Assembly: GCF_014652415.1 (NCBI RefSeq)
Contig: NZ_BMYT01000002.1
Coordinates: forward strand, 186,001-250,000
Source of the DNA: Affinundibacterium macrobrachii
GTDB lineage: Bacteria; Pseudomonadota; Gammaproteobacteria; Burkholderiales; Burkholderiaceae_D
Direction: 5' to 3'
DNA: 64,000 nucleotides
Position 1 is the stretch's first letter. The number at the start of each line of letters is the position of its first letter. Of the stretch, positions 18,640 to 27,357 are shown piece after piece. Position numbers and translations under genes: made by a program. The notes under the pieces are model-generated. The model saw nothing but the letters and a program-made list of their open reading frames with translations, had not been told where the DNA came from and did no database searches.

Positions 18640-18702
18640 TTAAGCCTGACGCAACCCGCTAATAAAAAAAGCGTGTAGTGGGAACAGGTTGATTGCATTC
18701 AT
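18640..18702 (-). CDS. Possible 20-residue leader peptide upstream of rtcB
   Basis: An ATG at 18702 follows an excellent AAAGGAG site (spacing 6) and starts a 20-codon frame, MNAINLFPLHAFF..., that ends TAA at 18640. It lies between the rtcB promoter and the rtcB gene. A small hairpin, AATCTGA-CTAT-TCAGATT (18601-18618), follows its stop. The strong ribosome-binding site and position suggest a translated leader that could regulate rtcB-prfH. Alternatively it is a chance frame. Confidence 0.4.
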   Translation of the reverse strand: MNAINLFPLHAFFISGLRQA

Positions 18703-18768
18703 GATGAGCTCCTTTTTATCGTTATTATGAGAGAGAGGGAATTGAAGTCGCTGTGGACTTCGGTTTGG

Positions 18769-18797
18769 ATTATAGCAAGCTTTCTTTTTTGAACCAA
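18769..18797 (-). promoter_or_regulatory. Promoter of the rtcB-prfH operon
   Basis: Minus strand: -35 TTGGTT (18792-18797), 17-base spacer, -10 TATAAT (18769-18774). The predicted 5' end is followed at once by a small hairpin, GAAGTC-N6-GACTTC (about 18742-18759). This is a sigma-70 type promoter; the sigma-54/RtcR arrangement known from enterobacterial rtcBA was not seen. Confidence 0.72.
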
Positions 18798-18909
18798 CAG
18801 GCGGTTTCATGACTCGACGCTAGCTTATATGCAACCAACACAGTAGTAATAGCAAACCCCAGCTCCGAATACCATGACTTTACGAGTGACGTTTGTTCGT
18901 GCTGGGGAT

Positions 18910-20085
18910 TTATGCTGTCTTAGAGCTTAAATTATTGCCGTTTAAAAATTTTCCCAGCAAATGACTACGTACGAACAGGTGATAAGTGAGAAATGCGATG
19001 CCCAAGGTCGCGCAGAGTGAAAGGCTGAGCTTCACACCCCAATGCAAGTTCACATCCATTAAGGGAATTTGGATGACAAAGATCAATGGCAAGTGAACGA
19101 GGTAGACCCAATACGAGGCATCAGCGATATAACGCAGAGCGCCTCGTGGTTTGTCGAGCCAGCGTTGGCCGAAGATGATGCACACCAGTGTCATCCAATA
19201 TCCGATGTAAGCTTGTAGTAGCACCAGAACTGCTTGCAGGAGTAGATCTGGTTTTGCCATGCCATTGGTTTGCAGAAGGTAGAGAAACAGCGCGTAGGCT
19301 AATAGCGATATCAACAGTAATCGTGGCGCGAACGGGCTGAGCTGTTCTAGCCACTGTCCTTGATGAAACAGACGAAAACCGATCAGGAAATACGTGCCGT
19401 AAAAAAGAATCGCCCACCATTGCGGGAAGAAGCTTTCCGGTGCGGGGAAAGGTGCTGGCACATCGAACAGTGCGGGCATCAAAAGCAGCGGTACAAGGCC
19501 GACCGTCTTCATTGGTGTCCACGCGCTTAGCGCACGGTCTAATCGAGCGAAATGTTTGTGCAACTCCAGTGTGGATGCCACCCAAACGAGGATGCAAAAA
19601 CACATCATGTAGGCTAAGAACCAAAGGTGTACCAGTGTCGGTGGTGCGGATGGCGCTTGAGGATTTGCCAGCCAAGGCTTAATCATTTGCAGTAAGGGCG
19701 ATAAATGCTCTACTTCTGTTATCGCGGTTCGAATCAGCCAGCTCATCGAGAAGTAGACGAGTGGCCAGAACGCTATCAAGGGCAAGACGATGCGCATGAA
19801 ACGGTTCTTTAGCATGCCACCTATGCCGCGTTTTTGCACTAACAGAGCTGCGAAGAAACCCGCCACCACAAAGAACAAAGGCATGCGAAATAGATGAACA
19901 AACCAAGCAAAGGCATCGACGATGAGCGATTGCCCTTTGTCCGCAGTTGGCCAGAATGGATGTGCCAAGACGCTATAGGCGAGAGCCGCATGAAACACCA
20001 CACCCGTCAACATCGCTAAGGCGCGCAGATTGTCCATGTAGTGTAAACGTGTATGCACTTCTGGCCTCTGCGCCGCAGTGTTCAT
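18910..20085 (-). CDS. Acyltransferase-3 family membrane protein
   Basis: 391 residues with about ten hydrophobic segments. The start LHYMDNLRALAMLTGVVFHAALAY carries the family N-terminal R and the conserved His of acyltransferase 3 (OafA/OpgC-like) proteins. The sequence RMPLFFVVAGFF follows. These enzymes move acyl groups across the inner membrane to surface sugars or small molecules. It ends the GntR-ABC operon and overlaps the permease by 4 bases (ATGA), so it is co-translated. A paralogue lies at 26161. Confidence 0.88.
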   Translation of the reverse strand: MNTAAQRPEVHTRLHYMDNLRALAMLTGVVFHAALAYSVLAHPFWPTADKGQSLIVDAFAWFVHLFRMPLFFVVAGFFAALLVQKRGIGGMLKNRFMRIVLPLIAFWPLVYFSMSWLIRTAITEVEHLSPLLQMIKPWLANPQAPSAPPTLVHLWFLAYMMCFCILVWVASTLELHKHFARLDRALSAWTPMKTVGLVPLLLMPALFDVPAPFPAPESFFPQWWAILFYGTYFLIGFRLFHQGQWLEQLSPFAPRLLLISLLAYALFLYLLQTNGMAKPDLLLQAVLVLLQAYIGYWMTLVCIIFGQRWLDKPRGALRYIADASYWVYLVHLPLIFVIQIPLMDVNLHWGVKLSLSLCATLGIAFLTYHLFVRSHLLGKFLNGNNLSSKTA

Positions 20086-20792
20086 AGAAAGGAATCCTTG
20101 CGACGATACACGGCACGGGCGAAAGCAAGCGCCAACAGCATCACGGTCAATTCCAAAGCAAAAAGACCTAAAGCTTCTGGGCTCAACACGACCTCATTCG
20201 ATTGAATCTTCTTGCCGATGGCGTCAATGGTGCCGATAAAGACCATAAATGGGCCAACGAAAGTCGAGACCGCAATTTGTACGAAGATGTTCCACCCCTC
20301 TGATTCCAACACCAAGGCCGCGCTCAGTGAAATGAAAAAGTTCGTCGCCAAGAAACAGTAAATCAAAAATGACCAAATCAAAATACCGTCGGGCAAAGGC
20401 GTGAACAACACTAAGAATGCCGTCCCTGCCAACACAATCGTAAATGGTACGAGATACAGCACCAAGTTGGCGAAGACTTTGCTCCAAAAGAATGTCATCG
20501 GCGTCAAAGGCAAGCTCATCATGAAAGACAAAGTATGCTCCCTGCGCTCATTGAGTAGTGAGCTCTGAATCGCAAAGCCACCGACACAAATCAAGAGCAC
20601 CAGCAAGATCATGCCGCCTGCATAAAATGCCCAGGTCTTTGCCATGCCGATCAGCGTCAAACCAATCAGTAGCCCAATCACATAAGCGGCAAACTGCTTC
20701 TGATACATGTGAAACTCTTTGAGTATCAGCCTTTTAATCATATGCCTTGTTTGCTGCGTTTCGCTGGTATTGTTTTGCGTTAGTGTGCTCAT
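20082..20792 (-). CDS. ABC-2 type transporter permease
   Basis: 236 residues with six predicted membrane segments, including YVIGLLIGLTLIGMA, GGMILLVLLICVGGFAI and LFALELTVMLLALAFA. ERREHTLSFMMSLPLTPMTFFWSKV is the typical cytoplasmic loop of ABC-2 permeases that contacts the ATPase. It overlaps the ATPase gene upstream and the acyltransferase downstream by 4 bases each. The exported substrate is unknown. Confidence 0.88.
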   Translation of the reverse strand: MSTLTQNNTSETQQTRHMIKRLILKEFHMYQKQFAAYVIGLLIGLTLIGMAKTWAFYAGGMILLVLLICVGGFAIQSSLLNERREHTLSFMMSLPLTPMTFFWSKVFANLVLYLVPFTIVLAGTAFLVLFTPLPDGILIWSFLIYCFLATNFFISLSAALVLESEGWNIFVQIAVSTFVGPFMVFIGTIDAIGKKIQSNEVVLSPEALGLFALELTVMLLALAFARAVYRRKDSFL

Positions 20793-21685
20793 GATTTATC
20801 TCCCGCGCGAACGCTGGTCACGAATATGTCTTCTAAGTTCATGGGTTCGACTGCCTTCACCGTCAGATTCATTTGTGCCAAACGCGTTTCGAATACATCA
20901 CCCGCATTGCGCACCTTGAGTTCAATGATGGACCCGTTATTGCGCGCACTGATTACTTCGGGGATGTCTTTCAAGCCATCTTGCCAAGGTCCATGACAAA
21001 TAATGCGGCGCCAACTCGATAAGAAGCTTTCTTTATCTTCGGATGCCACCAGTTTGCCTTTGTGAATGAAGCTAATGGAATCGGAAAGCTGTTCGACATC
21101 GACCGTGTTATGCGATGAGAACAACACACTGCGTGACTCGTCCCGCAATACATCGGCCAAGGCTTCCAGCACTTCTGCCCGCGCGACAGGGTCTAAACCC
21201 GTGGTGGGCTCATCGAGTAGCAAGAGCTTAGGGCGGCGTGCCAGGATCAAGAGCAAAGCGGCTTTCACTCGTTGTCCGTGAGAGAAACCACCTAACTTCT
21301 GTTGCGACTTCAGATCAAAACGTTTGAGCAATTGCGCAGCGTAGGTTTCATCCCACTCCGGAAAAATCCCTTGGATAAAGTCCATATGCCAACGCAGCGT
21401 CTGCGTTTTGTATAAGCGCATGTCCTCAGAGGCATAACCCACATCGCGTTTCGCTGCCACCTGCGCTTCAGGCAAGCGATGGCCACAAACGTCGACTTCA
21501 CCCGCATCGGCGCGAATCAGGCCCATGAGGATACGCATAATGGTCGATTTACCCGCACCATTGGCGCCCACCAAGCCCATGATTTGCCCCGTGGGCAATT
21601 CCAAATCGAGCGGGTGCAGCACAAAGTCAGCGTAGGTTTTTTCCACCGCGCGCAATGAAATAGCGAGATCGGTTGGCAAATTCAT
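20789..21685 (-). CDS. ABC transporter ATP-binding protein
   Basis: 298 residues. Walker A is GANGAGKST, the signature is a variant GFSHGQRVK, and Walker B is LLLLDEPTTGLD, with the H-loop in LFSSHNT. The C-terminal ~80 residues form the extra domain found in ABC-2 exporters. The signature reads FSHGQ rather than LSGGQ, a common variant in the YtrB-like group. The gene starts within the GntR stop codon. In the YtrA-type arrangement the GntR protein represses this export operon. Confidence 0.92.
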   Translation of the reverse strand: MNLPTDLAISLRAVEKTYADFVLHPLDLELPTGQIMGLVGANGAGKSTIMRILMGLIRADAGEVDVCGHRLPEAQVAAKRDVGYASEDMRLYKTQTLRWHMDFIQGIFPEWDETYAAQLLKRFDLKSQQKLGGFSHGQRVKAALLLILARRPKLLLLDEPTTGLDPVARAEVLEALADVLRDESRSVLFSSHNTVDVEQLSDSISFIHKGKLVASEDKESFLSSWRRIICHGPWQDGLKDIPEVISARNNGSIIELKVRNAGDVFETRLAQMNLTVKAVEPMNLEDIFVTSVRAGDKS

Positions 21686-22134
21686 TTGATGGTCCTTGTC
21701 AAAGAAGTGGTGGTGGTGTTTGCATTCGCTGCTTTGCTAGATGATGAAGCTGCGGCAATTGCGGTCATGGCAGCACTCACATGCTCAGCCACTTCTTTGC
21801 CATCCATACCCAATTTGTGTGCAGCACCGACCATGCCCATGAGGTGCGTATCAAACTCTTCCCGCACCAGCTGTTTAGCGAGATCTTGAGTTTCGGCGAC
21901 GAAGGAACCTTTACCTTGCCGAGTGACGATCACGCCCGCCCGTTCTAGTTCGAGATAGGCACGTTTCACCGTGATCACACTCACGCTACTCGCGCTAGCC
22001 AGCTCACGTATCGAGGGCAGAGATTGACCTGGCCGCCAATCACCGGCCATCACCTTGGTCGTGATCTGTTCCATGATCTGTTCGTACATCGGCGTACTGT
22101 CGTGATTGGAGAGAAAAAGTTTATCTGTTGTCAT
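21682..22134 (-). CDS. GntR-family (YtrA-type) transcriptional regulator
   Basis: 150 residues from the ATG at 22134; the longer frame runs through an 18-bp tandem repeat and the promoter, so it is rejected. Residues ~14-82 are the GntR winged helix (PMYEQIMEQITTKVMAGDWRPGQSLPSIRELA, SVITVKRAYLELERAGVI). The effector region is only ~70 residues and ends in a low-complexity Ala/Ser/Thr tail, as in the short YtrA subfamily. It is the first gene of the ABC-transporter operon and probably autoregulates it. Confidence 0.9.
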   Translation of the reverse strand: MTTDKLFLSNHDSTPMYEQIMEQITTKVMAGDWRPGQSLPSIRELASASSVSVITVKRAYLELERAGVIVTRQGKGSFVAETQDLAKQLVREEFDTHLMGMVGAAHKLGMDGKEVAEHVSAAMTAIAAASSSSKAANANTTTTSLTRTIK

Positions 22135-22142
22135 TATCTGCA

Positions 22143-22178
22143 GCCTTGTTGGGGTTCCGTGCCTTGTTGGGGTTCCGT
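22143..22178 (-). repeat. 18-bp tandem direct repeat in the GntR leader
   Basis: GCCTTGTTGGGGTTCCGT occurs twice head-to-tail between the promoter and the GntR start codon. The second copy may be a simple slippage duplication, or a regulator or translation-control site. Confidence 0.7.
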
Positions 22179-22196
22179 GTCTAACTGAGCATATCA

Positions 22197-22224
22197 AGTA
22201 TATACAGATAAATACAGGAGTCAA
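22197..22224 (-). promoter_or_regulatory. Promoter and likely operator of the GntR-ABC operon
   Basis: Minus strand: -35 TTGACT (22219-22224), 16-base spacer, -10 TATACT (22197-22202). A direct repeat CTGTAT-TTAT-CTGTAT fills the spacer, a position where a bound GntR repressor would block RNA polymerase. Confidence 0.68.
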
Positions 22225-22560
22225 GTTTTCATTGCAGTTGCTTATTTCCTAGTGCGGAGTTCTGAGTAAGAAACGGGAAATTGAAGTTCGAAGCCAAGAG
22301 GGGTGCGGACTTTGTTTTTTGATGTTGGCATCCACATACTCAACACTTAATTTTGTCGCTAGAAATTTCTACACCAACATAACAATATGTCTGCTATGTG
22401 TCTATTTTTTGCGATATTTCTCTCTCTTAGAGAGTTATAGGATTAAGATAGAAAGCAATCATTGAGCGAATCCTCATTCAATAATTCAATTAAATCGTGA
22501 TTAGATTGTTTTTTTTAATTCATCATCAACAATGGACAAGAATAATCAGTCTGGACATGT
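22225..22560. other. Intergenic region, 336 bases
   Basis: No gene seen. It separates the divergent GntR operon and the diguanylate cyclase gene and should hold the promoter of the latter; the sequence is A/T-rich without an obvious best -35/-10 pair. Confidence 0.45.
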
Positions 22561-24015
22561 ATGAACCAACAAATGCTCTCGCTGGCGAATTTCACAGAAG
22601 ATAATCTGCGCGCCATTCTTCAAGCACTTCCCGCACTGATTTGGCTGAAAGATGCCGATGGGGTTTATCTTGTCTGTAACGAGCGTTTTGAACAATTTTT
22701 TGGTGCCTTGGAAAAAGACATCATTGGTCATACCGACTATGATTTTGTCAGCAAAGAAATGGCTGATTCATTCCGCGCTAATGATCTGTTAGCCATGCAA
22801 AAGGGCGGCCTAAACATTAACGAAGAATGGATTAGCTTTGCCCATGACGGACACCGCGAACTAGTCGAAACTAGCAAAACACCTTTGCACAATTCCGATG
22901 GCAAACTCATTGGTATTTTAGGTATTTCGCACGACATCACCAAACGCAAACAGCTAGAAAAATACGAAAAGTTTCGCAGTTCCACCTTGGAATTACTGGC
23001 GAAAAATATCCCTTTGCCCAGCGTGTTAGAAGCCATCGTACGCGGGGTTGAGCAGCTACATACCGACATCATGTGTAGCATTTTGTTGCTCGATAAAGAA
23101 GGTAAACATCTGGTCGATGGCGTCGCCCCTAGTTTGCCTAGCTTCTACAACCAAGCCATCAATGGCGTCGCCATCGGTGTGGGCGTAGGCTCATGTGGAA
23201 CTGCGGCATTTTTAGGTCAGCGGGTGGTGGTGGACGATATCGCCAGCCATCCTTATTGGGCGCCGTATGCCGAGCTCGCAGCGCAAGCGGGTTTGGGCTC
23301 ATGTTGGTCGCAACCAATACTCTCGTCCGAATTGCAAATATTGGGAAGTTTTGCCATCTACCACCGAAAAAAAAATGCACTCGCTGATTTGGATGTCTAC
23401 ATCATTGAACAATCAGCACAACTTGCCAGCATTGCCATCGAGCGCAAACGAATAGAATTGAAAATGCAGCATATGGCCTTCCATGATGCGCTCACTGGTC
23501 TGCCGAATCGCAGCTTGCTCGACGATAGGTTAGAACAAACCAAGGCCGCTTGCAGACGTCACCATTGCTTTGCCGCTGTGTTGTTCATCGACCTCGATAA
23601 TTTCAAACCACTCAATGATGAACATGGTCATAACGCGGGCGATTTACTGCTGCAAGAAGTCGCACAACGCATCAGTCTTTGCGTACGCGAAGTCGATACC
23701 GTCGCCCGCTTTGGTGGTGATGAATTTGTGGTGATCTTCAGCGAATTAGAAACTGAGCAGACGCAGGCCGAACAGCTAGCTTGCAACATCGCAGAAAAAA
23801 TTCGGGCGTCCTTATCCATGCCCTATCAAATCGACATTCCAAACGCACACAAACAAACCAGCGTTCAACACCACTGCACTGCCAGCATCGGCGTCGTCCT
23901 GCTACGCCACCTGCACAACAATGACATCGACATCGTCAAATTGGCCGATCAAGCGATGTACCAAGCCAAAGCCAAAGGTCGCGATACGATCTGCTTCCTA
24001 GACAGCAATCCCTAA
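22561..24015 (+). CDS. PAS-GAF-GGDEF diguanylate cyclase
   Basis: 484 residues, no signal or membrane segments. A PAS domain lies at ~15-130 (ALPALIWLKDADGVYLVCNERFEQFF, ending LGISHDITKRKQLE). A GAF domain follows at ~145-295 (VGVGSCGTAAFLGQRVVVDDI). The GGDEF domain spans ~305-480 with an intact RFGGDEF signature and an RxxD inhibitory site (REVD) five residues before it. It should make cyclic-di-GMP in response to small ligands bound by PAS or GAF. It appears to be a single gene. Confidence 0.93.
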   Translation: MNQQMLSLANFTEDNLRAILQALPALIWLKDADGVYLVCNERFEQFFGALEKDIIGHTDYDFVSKEMADSFRANDLLAMQKGGLNINEEWISFAHDGHRELVETSKTPLHNSDGKLIGILGISHDITKRKQLEKYEKFRSSTLELLAKNIPLPSVLEAIVRGVEQLHTDIMCSILLLDKEGKHLVDGVAPSLPSFYNQAINGVAIGVGVGSCGTAAFLGQRVVVDDIASHPYWAPYAELAAQAGLGSCWSQPILSSELQILGSFAIYHRKKNALADLDVYIIEQSAQLASIAIERKRIELKMQHMAFHDALTGLPNRSLLDDRLEQTKAACRRHHCFAAVLFIDLDNFKPLNDEHGHNAGDLLLQEVAQRISLCVREVDTVARFGGDEFVVIFSELETEQTQAEQLACNIAEKIRASLSMPYQIDIPNAHKQTSVQHHCTASIGVVLLRHLHNNDIDIVKLADQAMYQAKAKGRDTICFLDSNP

Positions 24016-24193
24016 ATTCTTGGTTAGCAGAATATCAGCTAACGCCATGCGAAGAACTTCGACATCGCATTCTCCGTCTAATTTATTTACAGATAAATGT
24101 TGGGCGCTCGTGGATGAATGTGAAATGTGAAGCCATAGTCTAAGTGCGCCTCTGTGCTTCTACCGCGAAGACTTTGCCTCCACTTCACTTTAG

Positions 24194-25303
24194 TTGCTGA
24201 CAAGGCTGCACAAATACGTAAAAATAGGATTTTTCTTCTCCACCTTCATCGTGACTATCACCCGCACCACACGTATTGTAATCGCCGCTTGGCTGTTGTT
24301 CTGGGCATTGCTGGTCGTCACGGCGGTGCAAGATTTTGTTCGAGATGGTGGGACAGCGATTTGGCAGCCAGTGCTATGGGAATTGTCGTCGGCGGTATCG
24401 GCGACCTTTTTGATGCTGGTGCAATTGCACTTAATGCGCCGGCATGATCATCTACTGGCAAGCCCATGGCTTTGGTTTCGACTGCAATTGATTTGGATAC
24501 CATTCAACTCACTGTTGTTTGTTCCGATGGCATTTGGTATCCGCCATGGCGTGTATGCGCTGATGGGCGAAACCTATACGCACCAAGCTTGGCCGCAGCT
24601 ATTCTTATATGAGTCGATCAAAGTAGCGCTGTTCTTTGCCATCTTCATCGTCACACGCTTTGGCGTATTGTCGTTTCAAAAAATGTTGGACGAGAGAGCA
24701 CGTGCTGAACAGGCCAAGCAGCTATTGAAACAGGCACAGCTGTTCCGACTCACGCAGCAGATGCAGCCACATTTTCTATTCAATGCGCTCAACACCATAT
24801 CGTCGCTCATGCAAACGGATGTGACACGCGCCGATGCCGTTTTGCAGCAGTTAGCGGATATGTTGCGCGCCAGTCTTGATTTGAGTGAGCAGTATGAAAT
24901 AACACTCGCTAGCGAACTGCGACTGGCGCGGGCTTATGCGGCCTTAATGACCGAGCGCTTTGTTGATCGGGTAGAAATCGAATGGGACATCGATGAAGCA
25001 AGCTTGGCGTGTAAAGTGCCGGTGATGAGCTTGCAACCATTGATTGAAAATGTATTTAAGCACACGGTGGAGTCGCGTCGTCACATGACGCGCATCAAGG
25101 TGAGTGCCGCGTTATTACAAGGCCAATTAGTGCTCAGGGTGGAAGACGATAGCGGTAGTTTAGGGCCAAGTGGAAACGGCATTGGCATCGTCAATTTGCG
25201 GGCGCGGCTTGAAGCTCTGCATCTTGATCACGCTAGCTTTAGCCTAATGCAATTGTCACCAGCTGGGGTACAAGCAGAAGTGAGTTTGCCATGCGTGTAT
25301 TGA
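24194..25303 (+). CDS. LytS-type sensor histidine kinase
   Basis: Up to 369 residues. The frame opens with TTG at 24194; a GTG at 24251 is an alternative and neither has a good Shine-Dalgarno, so the start is uncertain. Four membrane segments span ~25-160. The dimerisation/phosphoacceptor motif QQMQPHFLFNALN puts the phosphorylated histidine at His193, and PLIENVFKHTVE is the N-box of the atypical HisKA/HATPase (His_kinase family PF06580). The last 13 bases overlap the LytTR regulator, its cognate partner. The ligand is unknown. Confidence 0.9.
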   Translation: MLTRLHKYVKIGFFFSTFIVTITRTTRIVIAAWLLFWALLVVTAVQDFVRDGGTAIWQPVLWELSSAVSATFLMLVQLHLMRRHDHLLASPWLWFRLQLIWIPFNSLLFVPMAFGIRHGVYALMGETYTHQAWPQLFLYESIKVALFFAIFIVTRFGVLSFQKMLDERARAEQAKQLLKQAQLFRLTQQMQPHFLFNALNTISSLMQTDVTRADAVLQQLADMLRASLDLSEQYEITLASELRLARAYAALMTERFVDRVEIEWDIDEASLACKVPVMSLQPLIENVFKHTVESRRHMTRIKVSAALLQGQLVLRVEDDSGSLGPSGNGIGIVNLRARLEALHLDHASFSLMQLSPAGVQAEVSLPCVY

Positions 25304-26031
25304 TCGTAGATGACGAGAGGCCTGCACGCGACAAGCTGCGCCGCTTATTGGCACAGGAGTCGGATATTCTCAATATAAGCGAAGCGCGCGATGGCATCGA
25401 GGCACTTGATCTGATCGCCGCAGAAACACCCGATGTCGTGTTTCTTGATATTCAAATGCCAGAGGTAAGCGGGATCGAGCTAGCGGCTTCTTTACCCACA
25501 CCTGCACCACTGATCGTATTCGTCACCGCTTACGACCAATATGCCATTCGTGCTTTTGATACGAATGCGATTGACTATCTGCTTAAGCCCTACGACCAAA
25601 GGCGTCTGCTTCGTGCGCTGGAGCGAGTGCGTGAACGCATGTTGGCACAGAAAGTAACCACAGAAAACTCAGCAACCAAAGCAACAAGTTCAAGCCCAGC
25701 ATCAGGTCTACCAGTCCGCCAGCTTTTAGTGAGTGAACGCGGCAAGACGAGAGTGGTTAAGGTCGAACAGATTCAATGGATAGAAACCGCCGATAATTAT
25801 GTGATCTTGCACACGCTGGATGCCCACCTACTTCTGCGCCAAACCTTGACCGGATTACTTGAACAGTTAGGCGAGGCTTTCGTGCGCTGCCATCGGCGTG
25901 CGGCGGTACAAACCGATTACATCGAAACCGTCGTCGCACTCGAAAAAGGCGATTGCGAACTCGTCTTGCGTGGCGGCGCTCGGGTTCCGTGTAGCCGCCA
26001 GTTTCGCGCTTCGGTGATGGAAAAGCTATAA
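25291..26031 (+). CDS. LytTR-family response regulator
   Basis: 246 residues. The receiver domain (~1-120) starts MRVLIVDDERPARDKLRRLL, with phosphorylatable Asp53 in VVFLDIQMP and the conserved Lys in YLLKPYD. After a Ser/Thr-rich linker, residues ~147-245 are a LytTR DNA-binding domain (VRQLLVSERGKTRVVKVEQIQWIETADNYVILHT, FVRCHRRAAVQ). LytTR proteins bind pairs of direct repeats two helical turns apart. Such a pair, at exactly 21-bp spacing, lies just downstream before the acyltransferase gene. Confidence 0.94.
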   Translation: MRVLIVDDERPARDKLRRLLAQESDILNISEARDGIEALDLIAAETPDVVFLDIQMPEVSGIELAASLPTPAPLIVFVTAYDQYAIRAFDTNAIDYLLKPYDQRRLLRALERVRERMLAQKVTTENSATKATSSSPASGLPVRQLLVSERGKTRVVKVEQIQWIETADNYVILHTLDAHLLLRQTLTGLLEQLGEAFVRCHRRAAVQTDYIETVVALEKGDCELVLRGGARVPCSRQFRASVMEKL

Positions 26032-26055
26032 ACTCTGTACCGAGTAAATACGCTG

Positions 26056-26094
26056 ATAATCCAACTCGCCCCAGCCATAATCCAATTCGCCCCA
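26056..26094 (+). promoter_or_regulatory. Phased direct repeat, candidate LytTR operator
   Basis: ATAATCCAACTCGCCCCA (26056-26073) and ATAATCCAATTCGCCCCA (26077-26094) differ at one base, and their starts are exactly 21 bp apart, i.e. two turns of B-DNA. They lie 67 bases before the acyltransferase ATG and just after the LytTR gene. Confidence 0.6.
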
Positions 26095-26160
26095 TCTCGC
26101 TAGCGTCTCCATTTATTCGCGATTAGTCTGCATCCTGTTATCACTATCAGGTCGCATACC

Positions 26161-27357
26161 ATGCACACAAATCACCATGACAGCAGCCGCCAGTTCTTTC
26201 TGGACTGGGTACGCATTTTCGCTTTTTTTGTTCTTATTTTTTATCACGTGGGGATGTATTACGTCACCTGGGATTGGCACGTGAAGAGTGTCTACGCTAG
26301 CAATGCGATTGAGCCCTTGATGAAGCTTTCTGCACCGTGGCGGCTCGGCTTATTGTTCTTGGTGTCGGGTGTCGCATCGAGCTGGATGCTCAATAAACTC
26401 AGCGTTGGTGGTTTTATCCGTCAACGCAGTGCGCGACTCTTAATCCCACTCGTCTTCGGCATGTTGGTCGTAACGCCGCCTCAAGCCTTTGTTGAAGCAG
26501 TTGAGCAAGTCGGCTATCAGGGAAACTACTTCGATTTTATGAAACTGTATCCACAGGCTTATCACGGTTTTTGCGATAAGGATGGCTGCCTCGATCTTCC
26601 GACTTGGAACCATCTGTGGTTTGTACCTTACCTTTGGATTTACTCCTTATTATTGGCTGGAATCGCCCTCAGCCTTGGCAAGCATTTTGAGTCAGTCGGC
26701 AATTTCTTAGCTAAACATCTAAACGGTTGGAAGTTGATCGTGTTACCGACACTGCTACTTGCGTTGATCCGTATTTTATTAGCGAATCGGTTTCCGACGA
26801 CGCACGACTTAGTCAACGATTGGTTTAATCATGCCAATTCATTTAGCTTGTTTTTGCTCGGTGCTTTGTTAGCGCGCCAAACTGAATTCTGGCAACGCTT
26901 GGATGCCGCGCGGTGGACTTTGCTTGGCACAGCACTCGCTTGCTGGGCTTTGGTGCTGGTCTTCGACGCTTGGCCTGACGATAGATGGCCAGCCACACCG
27001 TTTCCGTTTTGGAGCAAGCTGTTTCACTTGATTTACTCACTATGCCAGTGGAGTGCGATTGGCGCAGCATGTGGCTTCGCGCATAAGCACCTTCAGTTTG
27101 ATAGCCCGAAACGACGCTATCTAACGCAAGCGGTTTTCCCGCTATATATTTTGCATCAGACTTTCATCGTGGTATTCGCCTATGTACTTAAACCAGCTTC
27201 GTTAGCGCCGGGTATTGAAGCGATAGTGTTAATCGTACTAACGATTACGAGCAGCTTTGCGGTATTTGAAATGGTGCGCCGCGTGCCAGTACTACAACCC
27301 ATGTTTGGCTTGCGTGCGGACAAAGTCTTGGCACTGAAATCGACTACACCTCAGTAA
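26161..27357 (+). CDS. Acyltransferase-3 family membrane protein
   Basis: 398 residues with about ten membrane segments. The N-terminus RQFFLDWVRIFAFFVLIFYHVGMYY has the family's conserved Arg and His, followed by WRLGLLFLVSGVASSWM. PTWNHLWFVPYLWIYSLLL resembles OpgC-like proteins. A role in acylating or succinylating a surface glycan is likely but unproven. It follows the LytS/LytTR pair and the phased repeat, so it is a candidate target of that system. It is a paralogue of the enzyme at 18910, which is tied to a GntR-ABC operon. Confidence 0.88.
   Translation: MHTNHHDSSRQFFLDWVRIFAFFVLIFYHVGMYYVTWDWHVKSVYASNAIEPLMKLSAPWRLGLLFLVSGVASSWMLNKLSVGGFIRQRSARLLIPLVFGMLVVTPPQAFVEAVEQVGYQGNYFDFMKLYPQAYHGFCDKDGCLDLPTWNHLWFVPYLWIYSLLLAGIALSLGKHFESVGNFLAKHLNGWKLIVLPTLLLALIRILLANRFPTTHDLVNDWFNHANSFSLFLLGALLARQTEFWQRLDAARWTLLGTALACWALVLVFDAWPDDRWPATPFPFWSKLFHLIYSLCQWSAIGAACGFAHKHLQFDSPKRRYLTQAVFPLYILHQTFIVVFAYVLKPASLAPGIEAIVLIVLTITSSFAVFEMVRRVPVLQPMFGLRADKVLALKSTTPQ

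Noticed and set aside
18703-18850. Sigma-54 promoter and RtcR-type control for rtcB
   Set aside because: The expected TGGCACG-N4-TTGCW pattern was not seen and no rtcR-like gene is near; a consensus sigma-70 promoter is present instead.
19121-19675. 184-codon frame inside the acyltransferase gene
   Set aside because: It is an out-of-phase shadow of a well-supported membrane protein gene.
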